From Labrys miyagiensis (GTDB taxonomy: Bacteria; Pseudomonadota; Alphaproteobacteria; Rhizobiales; Labraceae), in contig NZ_BSPC01000069.1 of NCBI RefSeq assembly GCF_030160835.1, forward strand, positions 124,001 through 188,000: a stretch of DNA of 64,000 nucleotides. Direction: 5' to 3'. The notes beneath the pieces are model-generated. The model was not told the DNA's origin. It saw only the letters and a list, made by a program, of their open reading frames with translations, and did not search any database. Of the stretch, positions 8,398 to 16,989 are shown one piece after another. Position 1 is the first letter of the stretch, and each line of letters opens with the position of its first letter. The position numbers and the translations under genes were made by a program.

Positions 8398-9255
8398 ATG
8401 AGAAAGATCCTCATATCCACCGCGCTGCTGGCGCTCGCCACCTTCGTGGCTGCGCCCGCCGTGCAGGCCAAGGACTGGAAGACCGTCACCATCGGTCTGG
8501 AAGGCGCCTATGAGCCCTGGAACCTGACCAAGCCCGACGGCACGATGGACGGATTCGAAATCGATCTGGCCAACGATCTGTGCAAGCGTATGAAAGTCGA
8601 GTGCAAGTTCATCGCCCAGGATTGGGATGGCATGATCGCCGGCCTCAATGCCGGCAAGTTCGACGTGATCATGGACGCCATGTCGATCACGCCCGAGCGC
8701 GAACAGCAGGTCGGCTTCTCGCGTCCCTACGCTCAGACCCCCGCCGGCTTTGCCGGCCTGAAGAGCAGCGACCTCGCCAAGATGGAAGGCACGGGCACCA
8801 CCGTGACGCTCTCGGCTGATGTCGGCCAAGACAACCCGGCCATCGTCGCACTGCGCAAGGCCCTGACCGGCAAGACCATCGGCATCCAGACCGCCACCGT
8901 CTACACCGATTTCATCAAGAAGAACTTCGGTGATGTCGCCACCGTCACCGAGTACAAGACCTCGCCCGAGCATGATCTCGATGTCACCGCCGGCCGCATC
9001 GACGTCGCATTCGACGACGACACCTATTTCACCTCGGCCTTCTCCAAGCCGGGCAATGACCAGATGACGCTGGTCGGCCCGCAGATCGCCGGCGTGATCT
9101 GGGGCAAGGGCATCGGCCCAGCCTTCCGCAAGTCCGATACGGACCTGCGCGACATGTTCGACAAGGCCATCGGCGAAGCAACTGCCGACGGCACCCTGAA
9201 GAAGCTCAGCATGAAGTGGTTCAAGCTGGACGTGACGCCCGTCGCGACCAACTAA
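8398..9255 (+). CDS. Polar amino acid ABC transporter, periplasmic binding protein (probable histidine)
   Basis: The 285-residue protein begins with a Sec signal peptide (MRKILISTALLALATFVAAPAVQA, cleaved after AQA). It has the SBP_bac_3 fold: IGLEGAYEPW, then GFEIDLANDLCKRM, then WDGMIAGLNAGKFDVIMDAM with SITPER. This is the HisJ/ArgT/OccT class that binds basic or polar amino acids in the periplasm. It lies 42 bases after hutF and before two permeases and an ATPase, which points to histidine or urocanate uptake. The substrate is inferred from context. Confidence 0.88.
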   Translation: MRKILISTALLALATFVAAPAVQAKDWKTVTIGLEGAYEPWNLTKPDGTMDGFEIDLANDLCKRMKVECKFIAQDWDGMIAGLNAGKFDVIMDAMSITPEREQQVGFSRPYAQTPAGFAGLKSSDLAKMEGTGTTVTLSADVGQDNPAIVALRKALTGKTIGIQTATVYTDFIKKNFGDVATVTEYKTSPEHDLDVTAGRIDVAFDDDTYFTSAFSKPGNDQMTLVGPQIAGVIWGKGIGPAFRKSDTDLRDMFDKAIGEATADGTLKKLSMKWFKLDVTPVATN

Positions 9256-9267
9256 GGCCCGGGCGCA

Positions 9268-9293
9268 AGGCCCTCCCCATTCGGGGAGGGCCT
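9268..9293 (+). promoter_or_regulatory. Strong hairpin after the binding-protein gene
   Basis: AGGCCCTCCCC and GGGGAGGGCCT form an 11-bp perfect stem with loop ATTC, 12 bases after the stop codon. There is no clear U-tract. Hairpins at this place commonly stabilise the binding-protein message and lower permease expression. The stem sequence also resembles the end of family B repeats. Confidence 0.6.
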
Positions 9294-9447
9294 CTTGGCA
9301 ATGCCGGCGCTAACACCGGTTCTCATGTCGGTTCTCCTGGATGGGGACAGCGATGACCGATGCAATGCCCCATGGGTGGATCGGCCCATATCTTGCACTC
9401 CAGATCGCATGCCTTGCTGGGCCGCCTGACTTCGCTGGCCTGCCCTG

Positions 9448-9650
9448 GAGCAAAACGCGTTTAGGCGTAAACACTTCTTTGCTCTAACCCCTTGTTTCGA
9501 CGCGTCTTTGCGATTCTTGGCGATGCCGCCAAATCGCAAAACGCTTTAGAGCAAAACGCGTTTAGGCGGAAACGCTTCTTTGCTCCAACTCTTTGTTTCG
9601 ACGCGTCTTTGCGATTCCTGGCGATGCCGCCAAATCGCAAAACGCTTTAG
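9448..9650. repeat. Family F: tandem duplication of a 101-bp unit
   Basis: Two units (9448-9548 and 9549-9650) start with GAGCAAAACGCGTTTAGGCG and differ at only a few positions. Each contains the internal inverted pair TTTGCGATT and AATCGCAAA. The array ends 3 bases before the GAGAGCCC region preceding the permease start, so it fills the space between the binding protein and permease genes. A degenerate copy is at 17533-17605. Confidence 0.9.
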
Positions 9651-9664
9651 AGGAGAGCCCGACC

Positions 9665-10420
9665 GTGGATATCTTCAGCACCCTGATCGAAAGGGTGACC
9701 TATCTCGTTTCGCTACTTGGCTTCGGCCAGAACGGATGGGGCCTTTATTTGCTCGGCGGCGCAATCATGACGGTTGCGGTCACGCTGACCGCCATGATCA
9801 TCGGCGCGATCGTCGGCTCCTTCGTGACCTGGGCCAAGCTCTCGGACAACCTGCCGGTGAAGCTGCTCGGCAATGCCTATACCGTCGTCCTGCGCGGCGC
9901 GCCGGAACTGCTCATCATCTACATGGTGTATTTCGGCGGGGTGGTCGACATCATCGGCAACACGCTCGGTGCTTTCGGCCTGGGTGACAGCAACATCATC
10001 AACTCCTTCCTCGCGGGAGCGCTGGGCGTCGGCCTGATCTCGGCCGCCTATCAGACCGAAGTCTTTCGCGGTGCCTACACGGCGATCAGCAAGGGCGAGA
10101 TCGAGGCGGCACGCGCCATCGGCATGCCACGCTTCATGCGTTTCCGCCGCATCATCGCGCCACAGATCATGCGCTTCGCCATTCCTGGCCTTGGCAATGT
10201 CTTTCAGCTCAGCGTCAAGGATTCGGCTCTGATCTCAGTCACCGGCCTGGTCGAGATCATGAATGCCAGTAACAAGGCGGCGGGCTCGACCAAGCAATTC
10301 TTCCTGTTCTTCATCGTGGGCGCCTGCCTTTATCTCGTCCTGACCAGCTTCTCGACCCGGTTCTTCAATGCCGGTGAGCGCTATGTCGGCAAGAGCTTCC
10401 GCCGCCCGGTGGGGATGTAG
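9665..10420 (+). CDS. Polar amino acid ABC transporter permease (HisQ-like)
   Basis: The 251-residue inner-membrane protein has five or so hydrophobic segments. It carries the permease loop AYQTEVFRGAYTAISKGEIEA and ARAIGMPRFMRFRRIIAPQ, the EAA motif that contacts the ATPase. The GTG at 9665 is chosen because GAGGAGAG lies 7 bases upstream; the longer open frame runs back into the tandem repeat and is not coding. It overlaps no neighbour and is 8 bases from the next permease. Confidence 0.9.
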   Translation: MDIFSTLIERVTYLVSLLGFGQNGWGLYLLGGAIMTVAVTLTAMIIGAIVGSFVTWAKLSDNLPVKLLGNAYTVVLRGAPELLIIYMVYFGGVVDIIGNTLGAFGLGDSNIINSFLAGALGVGLISAAYQTEVFRGAYTAISKGEIEAARAIGMPRFMRFRRIIAPQIMRFAIPGLGNVFQLSVKDSALISVTGLVEIMNASNKAAGSTKQFFLFFIVGACLYLVLTSFSTRFFNAGERYVGKSFRRPVGM

Positions 10421-10428
10421 GTGCAGCC

Positions 10429-11151
10429 ATGGACAGCAATTTTCTCATCACGACCTTCCAGCAGATCCTCAACGTGCTCCCTACCACCCTGGCGCTCTTC
10501 GCCCTCTCCGTGCCCATCGGCGCCGTGTTCGCGGTTTTCATCCTGTGGATGCGGATGAGCGCCAACCCGATCCTGTCCGGTTTTGCCAAGACCTACATCT
10601 TCTTCTTCCGCGGCACGCCGCTGCTGATCCAGATGTTCCTGATCTTCTACGGCCTGGCACAGTTCCAGTTCTTCCACCTGCCGATGTTCTGGGTCATCCT
10701 GGCGAACCGGTTCTGGACCACCGTTATGTGCCTGGCCTTCTGCACCGCCGCCTATTCGGCCGAGATTTTCCGCGGCGGCCTGCTGGCTGTGCCCTCCAAG
10801 GAAATCGAAGCGGGCCGCGCCATCGGTATGTCGGGCTTCAAGCTCCTGCGCCGGATCGTTGCTCCGAGCGCCCTGCGCCAGGCCCTGCCGGCCTATTCCA
10901 CCGAAGTGGTGCTGATGCTTAAATCCACCTCGCTCGCCGGCCTGCTCGGCGTGGTTGAAATGACGGGTATCGCCCAGAAGATCGGCCGCCAGACCTTGCA
11001 TGAAGTGCTGACCTTGTGCCTGGCCGGCATCGTCTACCTCGTGGTTGGCTTCCTCATCATCCTGCTGCTCGGCTGGTTCGAGCGCCTGCTTTCCCCCCAT
11101 CTTCGCGTCATGCCGCCCAGTGCGCAGACACCCCGCACGATCGTCGGCTGA
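10429..11151 (+). CDS. Polar amino acid ABC transporter permease (HisM-like)
   Basis: The 240-residue inner-membrane permease has the N-terminal motif FFFRGTPLLIQMFLIFYG typical of the HisM/GltK group. The EAA loop reads YSAEIFRGGLLAVPSKEIEA with AGRAIGMSGFKLLRRI. It starts 8 bases after the first permease and is followed by the ATPase gene after 8 bases. The two permeases would form the heterodimeric channel. Confidence 0.9.
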   Translation: MDSNFLITTFQQILNVLPTTLALFALSVPIGAVFAVFILWMRMSANPILSGFAKTYIFFFRGTPLLIQMFLIFYGLAQFQFFHLPMFWVILANRFWTTVMCLAFCTAAYSAEIFRGGLLAVPSKEIEAGRAIGMSGFKLLRRIVAPSALRQALPAYSTEVVLMLKSTSLAGLLGVVEMTGIAQKIGRQTLHEVLTLCLAGIVYLVVGFLIILLLGWFERLLSPHLRVMPPSAQTPRTIVG

Positions 11152-11159
11152 AAGGAACC

Positions 11160-11945
11160 ATGATGGCCGCCTCCAGCGAAATCGCCCTCAGCGTCAAGAA
11201 TATCCATAAGTCCTTCGGCAATCACGAGGTGCTCAAGGGCATCTCGCTCGATGCGCATGAAGGCGACGTGATCTCGATCCTCGGTGCCTCCGGCTCGGGC
11301 AAGAGCACGTTCCTGCGCTGCATCAACCTGCTCGAAACGCCGGACGAGGGCGAGATCGTCGTCGCCGGCGAGAAGCTCGAAATGCGCCGCAACAAGACGG
11401 GCCACCTCGCGCCCGCCAACGGCAAGCAGGTGGATCGCATCCGGTCCGAACTCGGCATGGTGTTCCAGAGCTTCAATCTCTGGTCGCACATGACCATCCT
11501 GCAGAACCTGATCGAAGGCCCCGTACATGTGCTCAAGCGCCCCAAGGCCGAGTGCATCGAGGAAGCCGAGGCACTGCTGCAGCGCGTGGGCCTGGCGGAG
11601 CGGCGCAACTATTACCCCTCGCACCTGTCGGGCGGCCAGCAGCAGCGCGCCGCCATCGCCCGTGCCCTGGCGATGAAGCCCAAGGTCATGCTGTTCGACG
11701 AGCCGACCTCCGCGCTCGATCCGGAACTCGTCGGCGAAGTGCTGCGCGTGATGCGCGGCCTTGCCGAGGAAGGCCGCACCATGCTGGTGGTCACACACGA
11801 AATGGGCTTTGCCCGCAACGTCTCCAACCGCGTGCTCTTCCTGCACAAGGGCGAGGTGGAAGCGGACGGATCGCCGGATGAATTGTTCAAGGAGATGAAG
11901 TCGGAACGGTTCAAGCAGTTCATCTCGAACCAGCAGCATCATTGA
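11160..11945 (+). CDS. Polar amino acid ABC transporter ATPase (HisP-like)
   Basis: The 261-residue ATPase has Walker A GASGSGKST (about residues 40-48), Q-loop VFQSFNLWSHMT, signature LSGGQQQRAA, Walker B VMLFDEPTSALDP and the switch His in VVTHEMGFA. The start follows AAAGGAACC; the frame extends upstream only as overlap with the permease. A loop of about 15 extra residues after the first beta sheet (EMRRNKTGHLAPANG) is typical of HisP and its close relatives, which agrees with histidine as the substrate. Confidence 0.92.
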   Translation: MMAASSEIALSVKNIHKSFGNHEVLKGISLDAHEGDVISILGASGSGKSTFLRCINLLETPDEGEIVVAGEKLEMRRNKTGHLAPANGKQVDRIRSELGMVFQSFNLWSHMTILQNLIEGPVHVLKRPKAECIEEAEALLQRVGLAERRNYYPSHLSGGQQQRAAIARALAMKPKVMLFDEPTSALDPELVGEVLRVMRGLAEEGRTMLVVTHEMGFARNVSNRVLFLHKGEVEADGSPDELFKEMKSERFKQFISNQQHH

Positions 11946-11965
11946 GGTGCAGACTTAGAAAGTCG

Positions 11966-12159
11966 GGCGCGAAAGCCTCCCCCACGAAGCTGGGGGAGGT
12001 GTCATTGCGAAGCAATGACGGAGGGGGTGTGGGTGGAAAGAGGCGCAGGAAGCTCGACTGACGCGTCCGCTTCCCGCACCCCTTTCTGGCCACACCCCCT
12101 CCGAGCCGACTTCGTCGGCCCACCTCCCCCAGCTTCGTGGGGGAGGCTCACGTCGCGCC
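11966..12159. repeat. Family B repeat, copy 1
   Basis: The outer arms GCCTCCCCCACGAAGCTGGG (from 11975) and its reverse complement (to 12150) are each about 25 bp. Flanking GCGCGA and TCGCGC extend the inversion. It fills most of the spacer between the transporter ATPase and the HutH-family gene. Confidence 0.85.
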
Positions 12160-12178
12160 TCTTTTCAGTAAGTTATCC

Positions 12179-13669
12179 ATGCCCATCACCCTCGACCGCC
12201 CCCTCACCTGGCAGCAAGCTGCCGCCGTCGCCGCCGGCGAGCCCCTTGTCCTCTCCGAGGCCGCCTGGCAGCGCCTTGCCCATGCCCGTGCCATCGTCGA
12301 CGCCATCGTCGAACGCGGCATCCTCGCCTATGGCGTGAACACCGGCGTCGGTGGGCTTGCCAATGTCATCGTCGACAGGCCGAAGCAGCGCCAGCTCTCG
12401 CGCAATATCATCATGAGCCATGCCGTCGGCGTCGGTGCCCCGCTCGGCAAAGCCGAGACGCGGGCGATCATCACGGCCGCCATCAACAATTACGCGCATG
12501 GCCATTCCGGCGTGCGCCCGGCGCTGGTCGAGCAGATGCTGGCCCTCTTGGCGCAGGACTGCATTCCCGAAGTGCCCTCGCTCGGCTCGGTCGGCTATCT
12601 CAGCCACATGGCCCATATCGCCCTCGTGCTGATCGGCGAGGGCTTCGCCGTGCATGAAGGCCAGCGCCTTACCGGCGCAGAGGCCCTTGCCCGCATCGGC
12701 CGCGTGCCCCTGGTGCTGGAGGCCAAGGAGGGGCTGAGCCTCGTCAACGGCTCGCCCTGCGTCACCGGCCTCTCGGCCCTGGTGCTGGACCGGGCGCATC
12801 GCTTGATCAGCTGGACCGATGTCGCGGCGGCGATGAGCTTTGAGAACCTGCGCAGCCAGCCCGTGGCCTTCGAAGCCATCTCGCTCGCTCTGCGTGTCTC
12901 CGATGGCATGCAGGAGACCGGCCAGCGCATGCGCGCCTTGCTCGAAGGCAGCGCCATCCTCGCTGCCGCGGCCGGCCGGCAAACCCAGGATTCGCTCAGC
13001 CTGCGGGCGGTGCCGCATGTGCATGGCGCCGTGCGCGACGCCCTCGCCACGATCGGCGCCACGGTGGACCAGGAATTCGCCTCCGTCAGCGACAATCCGG
13101 CCGTGATGGGCACGCCCGAGGCGCCACAGGTCTATTCCGAAGCCCATGCCGTCGCCCCGCATATCGCGCTCGCCATGGACCAGGCCGGCATCGCCATCGC
13201 CGAGCTCGCCGCCATGGCCGAGCGGCGCCTCGATAGGCTGGTCAACCCGCATGTCTCCGGCCTGCCGGCCTTTCTCGCCGCTGACAGCGGCGTCGCCTCG
13301 GGCTTCATGATCGCCCAATACACGGCAACCTCGCTGGTCGGCTACAATCGCCGCCTCGCCAGCCCCGCCAGCCTCGACGGCGGCGTCACCTCCGGCCTGC
13401 AGGAAGACCACCTCACCCACGCCACGCCCGCCGCGCTGAAAGCCCTGCAGATCCTCGACAATGCCGAGCACATCCTTGCCATCGAGCTGCTCGCCAATGC
13501 CCAGGCCTACGACCTCCAGGAAGGCGATCACGCCCGCGCGCCGGGTACGGAAATCTTCTACCGCGATATCCGCAGCGCCATCCCGCCCTACCGCGACGAC
13601 CGCCCGCTGGCGGGGGATATCGCAGCGGCACGGGGCATTTTGCAGCGGGGGTATGTGGGCAGCGCCTGA
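12179..13669 (+). CDS. HutH-family aromatic amino acid lyase lacking the MIO tripeptide
   Basis: The 496-residue protein aligns along its length with histidine ammonia-lyase: AYGVNTGVGGLA (Tyr51, equivalent to Tyr53), LVNGSP (Asn190), SGLPAFL, SGFMIAQYTA, and QEDHLTHAT with the catalytic Glu. Where functional enzymes have GSVGASGDLAPLAHMAL, this one has GSVGYLSHMAHIAL (residues 136-149), so exactly the Ala-Ser-Gly that cyclises to the MIO electrophile is missing. The QDPYSLR motif is QDSLSLR, so the Tyr280 equivalent is Leu273. The position after the hut transporter suggests a role in histidine use, but classical lyase chemistry is doubtful. No good ribosome site precedes the ATG. Confidence 0.85.
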   Translation: MPITLDRPLTWQQAAAVAAGEPLVLSEAAWQRLAHARAIVDAIVERGILAYGVNTGVGGLANVIVDRPKQRQLSRNIIMSHAVGVGAPLGKAETRAIITAAINNYAHGHSGVRPALVEQMLALLAQDCIPEVPSLGSVGYLSHMAHIALVLIGEGFAVHEGQRLTGAEALARIGRVPLVLEAKEGLSLVNGSPCVTGLSALVLDRAHRLISWTDVAAAMSFENLRSQPVAFEAISLALRVSDGMQETGQRMRALLEGSAILAAAAGRQTQDSLSLRAVPHVHGAVRDALATIGATVDQEFASVSDNPAVMGTPEAPQVYSEAHAVAPHIALAMDQAGIAIAELAAMAERRLDRLVNPHVSGLPAFLAADSGVASGFMIAQYTATSLVGYNRRLASPASLDGGVTSGLQEDHLTHATPAALKALQILDNAEHILAIELLANAQAYDLQEGDHARAPGTEIFYRDIRSAIPPYRDDRPLAGDIAAARGILQRGYVGSA

Positions 13670-13676
13670 GAGAGCC

Positions 13677-14240
13677 TCAGCCGGCAAAGCGCTTGACCAG
13701 CGCCGAGCCCTTGGCCTGGGCGATCTGCCTGGCCGACAGATCCCTGCCGGTGCTCAATCCCTCGACCATGAGATTGCCGCGCAGCGCCGCCGCCTCTCTC
13801 TCCTTGGTATAGTCGATCTTGACATGATCCAGGGTCATCAGATGACCGAGCTCATGAGCCCAGGCCCGTCCATTGGCAGCCGTGTTGTAGTACCACTGCA
13901 CGAAGCTGGCGGGCTCGGGATCGCTGCTCTGATATGAGCCCCCGCCAGCGTTGAGATTTTCGATCGAGTTGACGAGATAGATATGGATCGACTGGTCCTC
14001 CGAATGCCGATAAGTGAGAACGCCCAGCAGACGCTTGTCGTCGTTGCGTGAGTCCTTTGCGATATCGAGCGGCGTATCGACGATGCAGTCCTTGATCACG
14101 AAGGCGACATTCGCCTTCACCCAGATCCCATTGACCACATCCAGGGCGTCCTTGGCTGAGTCACAGCTCCACTTCGCCGCTTCCGTGACCCCCTTCTCCG
14201 CAAAGGGCGTGATGTAGATTGTCAGCGGAATGCTGGGCAT
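13677..14240 (-). CDS. Small metzincin-like zinc metallopeptidase
   Basis: The 187-residue protein carries HELGHLMTLDH (about residues 127-137), which fits the HExxHxxxxxH zinc site, followed about 20 residues later by NLMVEG, which resembles a Met-turn. Both are features of metzincin peptidases, although the usual Gly in the third zinc-binding helix is Thr. There is no N-terminal signal peptide. It ends 7 bases from the convergent HutH-family gene. Substrate and export route are unknown. Confidence 0.65.
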   Translation of the reverse strand: MPSIPLTIYITPFAEKGVTEAAKWSCDSAKDALDVVNGIWVKANVAFVIKDCIVDTPLDIAKDSRNDDKRLLGVLTYRHSEDQSIHIYLVNSIENLNAGGGSYQSSDPEPASFVQWYYNTAANGRAWAHELGHLMTLDHVKIDYTKEREAAALRGNLMVEGLSTGRDLSARQIAQAKGSALVKRFAG

Positions 14241-14460
14241 GAGGTCCTCCGGCCTTTGAAGATTTCGCGCTCAAGCCCGAACTTTGACGATCGCTCGAAC
14301 GCTTGGGGCCTGGCTGGCTGTAGGATTGCACGAGTGACGACATCGTGACGGCACCCGGCGGCTTTCCGAGTATAGCGACCTTGCGATCTCATGAGGACTC
14401 CCTCAGACCATCCCGGCCGCCTTGCAACCAGGCATATTGAGCCTGTGCGAGACGTTCCAC
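14241..14460. other. Intergenic stretch without recognised gene
   Basis: Between the metallopeptidase start and repeat A3 there are about 220 bases. They must contain the metallopeptidase promoter, but no clear motif or coding frame is recognised. Confidence 0.5.
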
Positions 14461-14654
14461 GCTGGGAGCGCGGACGTCTCGTCCGCTCTTGAAGCGAAGA
14501 GGTAAGAGAGAACGACGCTGCTCCGGCCGAAGGGGGCGTGACGGCCTTTGGAGCGGCCCCTGACGATTGCTGTGCCCCTTTTTGGCAGGCTCATCGTTTC
14601 AAGAGCGGACATCGCGACATGCAAGCATGTCGCTGTGACGTCCGCGCTCCCAGC
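14461..14654. repeat. Family A palindromic repeat, copy 3, with nested palindrome
   Basis: The left arm GCTGGGAGCGCGGACGTCTC continues through GTCCGCTCTTGAA. The right arm repeats it inverted to 14654 but is split by about 27 bp containing its own palindrome GCGACATGCAAGCATGTCGC (14614-14633). The end of the element is 2 bases from the stop codon of the DMFase-like gene. Confidence 0.8.
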
Positions 14655-14655
14655 T

Positions 14656-16920
14656 TCAGGCCACCGGAAACGGCTCGTCCTCCAGAAAACGCTTCAGCAC
14701 GTTCCAGGTGATCTTCGAGATATTGTTGTCATAGTTGTTATGGCTGAGCGAGCCGCACCAAGCGATCGAGGCGGTGGCGAAGAGAGCACCACCGGACGGC
14801 GTCTCGCCGAAAGCGAGATCGGCGTGGACGCGGGGGTTGACGTCGCCGCCGATATTGGGCGGCACCACGCCGAATTCCTCGTTGACCAGCAGCATCATCG
14901 GCGAATGGTCGATCGAGGAGGCCAGGCGCAGCATGTTGGGCGGGGAGCCGAGATCGGTGGCCAGGCAGTCGAGCTCGATGCCGGCCGCGCCGCCGCCGAT
15001 CAGGCCGAAATCGCCGATAATCTCGTCCGGCACGCCCTCGAAGATGAAGGCGGCTCGCGGGTTGTCGGCATCGGGCGCGCGCCTGTAGGGGCTGGAGACG
15101 TCGAAACCCTGGGCGATGAAGCCGACACCGCACATCACGTTGGGCGCCCGGCCGATGCGGCGCCACAGGCCGCCGAACTCGCCATTGAAGGACTGGTAAT
15201 ATTCGCCGGGCTCGGCGATCCAGGTGCGGATGCCGTCCTCCGCCCGGCGCAGCTCCATCACGCCCGGCAGGCTCTGGTGCCAGGCAATGCGCCAGTACCA
15301 GCCATTGCCGCCCATGTACATCAGCCGCCCGCCGCGATCGATCCAGGCCTTCATGGCGTCCCACATGCAGGTGGAATGATATTCGGGATGCGTGCCGGTG
15401 ATCACCACCTGGTAGTGGCGCAGCAGTTCATAGCCGTCGGCATGCAGGTCCTCGTCGGTGATGACGTCGTAGTCGATGCCCTTGTGATCGAGCCAATCAT
15501 AGAGGTGGGTATCGGCATTGTACTGGTAGAGCGCCGAGCCATGGCCGCCGAGCCAGGAATGGTAGCGCGGCGAGAAGTTCAGCACCGGGCGCAGGCGGCT
15601 GGAATAGGCGACGCCCGAGCCGTCGGTATGGCAGTCATAGAGCGAGCCGCCGAGTTCGGGATGCTCATAGAGATAGACATCGGAATGGCCGAAGGTGAGC
15701 AGGCGGTTCATGGCGAGCTCGGCGCCCCGCGCCGTGATGTGCTCGCCGTGATTGGCATAGGCGATGTAGGAGGCGGTGGGCGCCAACATCACCACTTTCG
15801 GGCGCGAGCCCGGCCTGGGCTGGCGGGGCGGGCGCACGAAGAAGGCGAGATAGTTCTCGCGCGTCACCGTCTCGTCGCTCTCGCCGCAGGTGACATGCAG
15901 GGCATAAGGGCCGCTTTTCAGGTCCTCTGGGATGGTCAGGCTGACGGACGTCTCCCAGCCCGCCTCGTAGAGGTCGTCATGGTGGAAATGAATGGCACCG
16001 TAATGCTCGGGCTTGCGGTTGAAATCATGCTCCTCGCCCGTCCAGTTCCAGCCCTTCATGCCGCGCGTCGGCAGATGCACGAGATCGCCGTGGCGACCGG
16101 AGGGACCGACGTCGACAGCCCGTATCGAGCTGATTTCCCTGGAGAAATCCCAGGCGGCGATGATATGGGCCTTGAGGGTTGCAGGCCGTGGCGGGAGCAG
16201 GAGCGCCTGGTGCGTATGCGACGGATGGAAGCCCGACGATATGATTGGCCCATCTATTTTGCCGTCGAAATGATCGCCTACCGTGCCATCGTTCAGAGGG
16301 CATCCGGCCAGGAAAAAGGGAGCTTCGACCTCGGGCAGGGCGATATCGATGACGGACTCTTCATAGCCGGCATCGAATGTGTGGGCATAAGGCTGCACGG
16401 GGCGCTGGGACAGCATCACCCGCTTGGCATGCGGATCGATGGCGAAAGCGACGGCGTACCATTGGCGCCCCAGCATGGCATCATGCAGCGAGACCAGCGC
16501 CTCGCGTCCGCTGCCGTCGGCGACCGCCACGGCGAGCTGGCCGCCCTCCTTCATGAACAGGCGAAAGCCGCGTCCCGTCACCGGGTCCCATTGCGCCGCG
16601 ATGGTCTGAGGCCCACGCGACAGCAGGGTCGGCCAGAGCATGGCGAAGAAGGTGAAGGCGCCCTTGCCGAGCGGCGGCACGCTCGCCGCTTTCATATAGG
16701 AGCCGGCGTCGATGCGCTGCGGCTTGCCGGCATGGCGCCCGTCGATCGCCGTCGGCACATGCGGGAATTTGAGCCCGGGCCCCTCTGGATTGCAGTCGCC
16801 ATGCACGACACGCACCAGCCGCGCCTCGAAGCTCTTTCCCTCCTCCAGCGAGATCTTGAAGGCGATGGTCTCGCCGGGAGCGACGGAGTAGCGATCGGGA
16901 TAGCCGGTAATCTTCAGCAT
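14656..16920 (-). CDS. N,N-dimethylformamidase large (beta) subunit homologue
   Basis: The 754-residue protein has the length and layout of the DMFase large subunit: an N-terminal beta-sandwich/concanavalin-like half and a C-terminal glutamine-amidotransferase-like half (ITGTHPEYHS, GGRLMYMGGNGWYW). Tyr439, His511 and Glu513 fall where the mononuclear iron ligands Tyr440, His519 and Glu521 of the Paracoccus enzyme lie, with an 8-residue offset for the last two. DMFase hydrolyses N-substituted formamides to formate and an amine. The upstream gene resembles the small subunit. The natural substrate here may be a different amide. Confidence 0.8.
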   Translation of the reverse strand: MLKITGYPDRYSVAPGETIAFKISLEEGKSFEARLVRVVHGDCNPEGPGLKFPHVPTAIDGRHAGKPQRIDAGSYMKAASVPPLGKGAFTFFAMLWPTLLSRGPQTIAAQWDPVTGRGFRLFMKEGGQLAVAVADGSGREALVSLHDAMLGRQWYAVAFAIDPHAKRVMLSQRPVQPYAHTFDAGYEESVIDIALPEVEAPFFLAGCPLNDGTVGDHFDGKIDGPIISSGFHPSHTHQALLLPPRPATLKAHIIAAWDFSREISSIRAVDVGPSGRHGDLVHLPTRGMKGWNWTGEEHDFNRKPEHYGAIHFHHDDLYEAGWETSVSLTIPEDLKSGPYALHVTCGESDETVTRENYLAFFVRPPRQPRPGSRPKVVMLAPTASYIAYANHGEHITARGAELAMNRLLTFGHSDVYLYEHPELGGSLYDCHTDGSGVAYSSRLRPVLNFSPRYHSWLGGHGSALYQYNADTHLYDWLDHKGIDYDVITDEDLHADGYELLRHYQVVITGTHPEYHSTCMWDAMKAWIDRGGRLMYMGGNGWYWRIAWHQSLPGVMELRRAEDGIRTWIAEPGEYYQSFNGEFGGLWRRIGRAPNVMCGVGFIAQGFDVSSPYRRAPDADNPRAAFIFEGVPDEIIGDFGLIGGGAAGIELDCLATDLGSPPNMLRLASSIDHSPMMLLVNEEFGVVPPNIGGDVNPRVHADLAFGETPSGGALFATASIAWCGSLSHNNYDNNISKITWNVLKRFLEDEPFPVA

Positions 16921-16989
16921 GGGGGTGGCTCGGCGACAGGGGTGAAGGGAATCGGCATTCGAAGAGATGCGGAACCCAAAAGGGTAAGG

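Noticed and set aside
9448-9650. CRISPR array
   Set aside because: Only two units of about 101 bp directly adjoin each other without unique spacers, and no cas gene is present.
12584-12610. Sequencing error as the cause of the missing MIO tripeptide
   Set aside because: A clean 9-base loss with intact frame, substituted flanking residues and a second active-site change (Tyr to Leu at 273) argue for a real divergent lineage, though re-sequencing would still be useful.
12173-13687. Open minus-strand frame opposite the HutH-family gene
   Set aside because: It is an antisense shadow without motifs or ribosome site.
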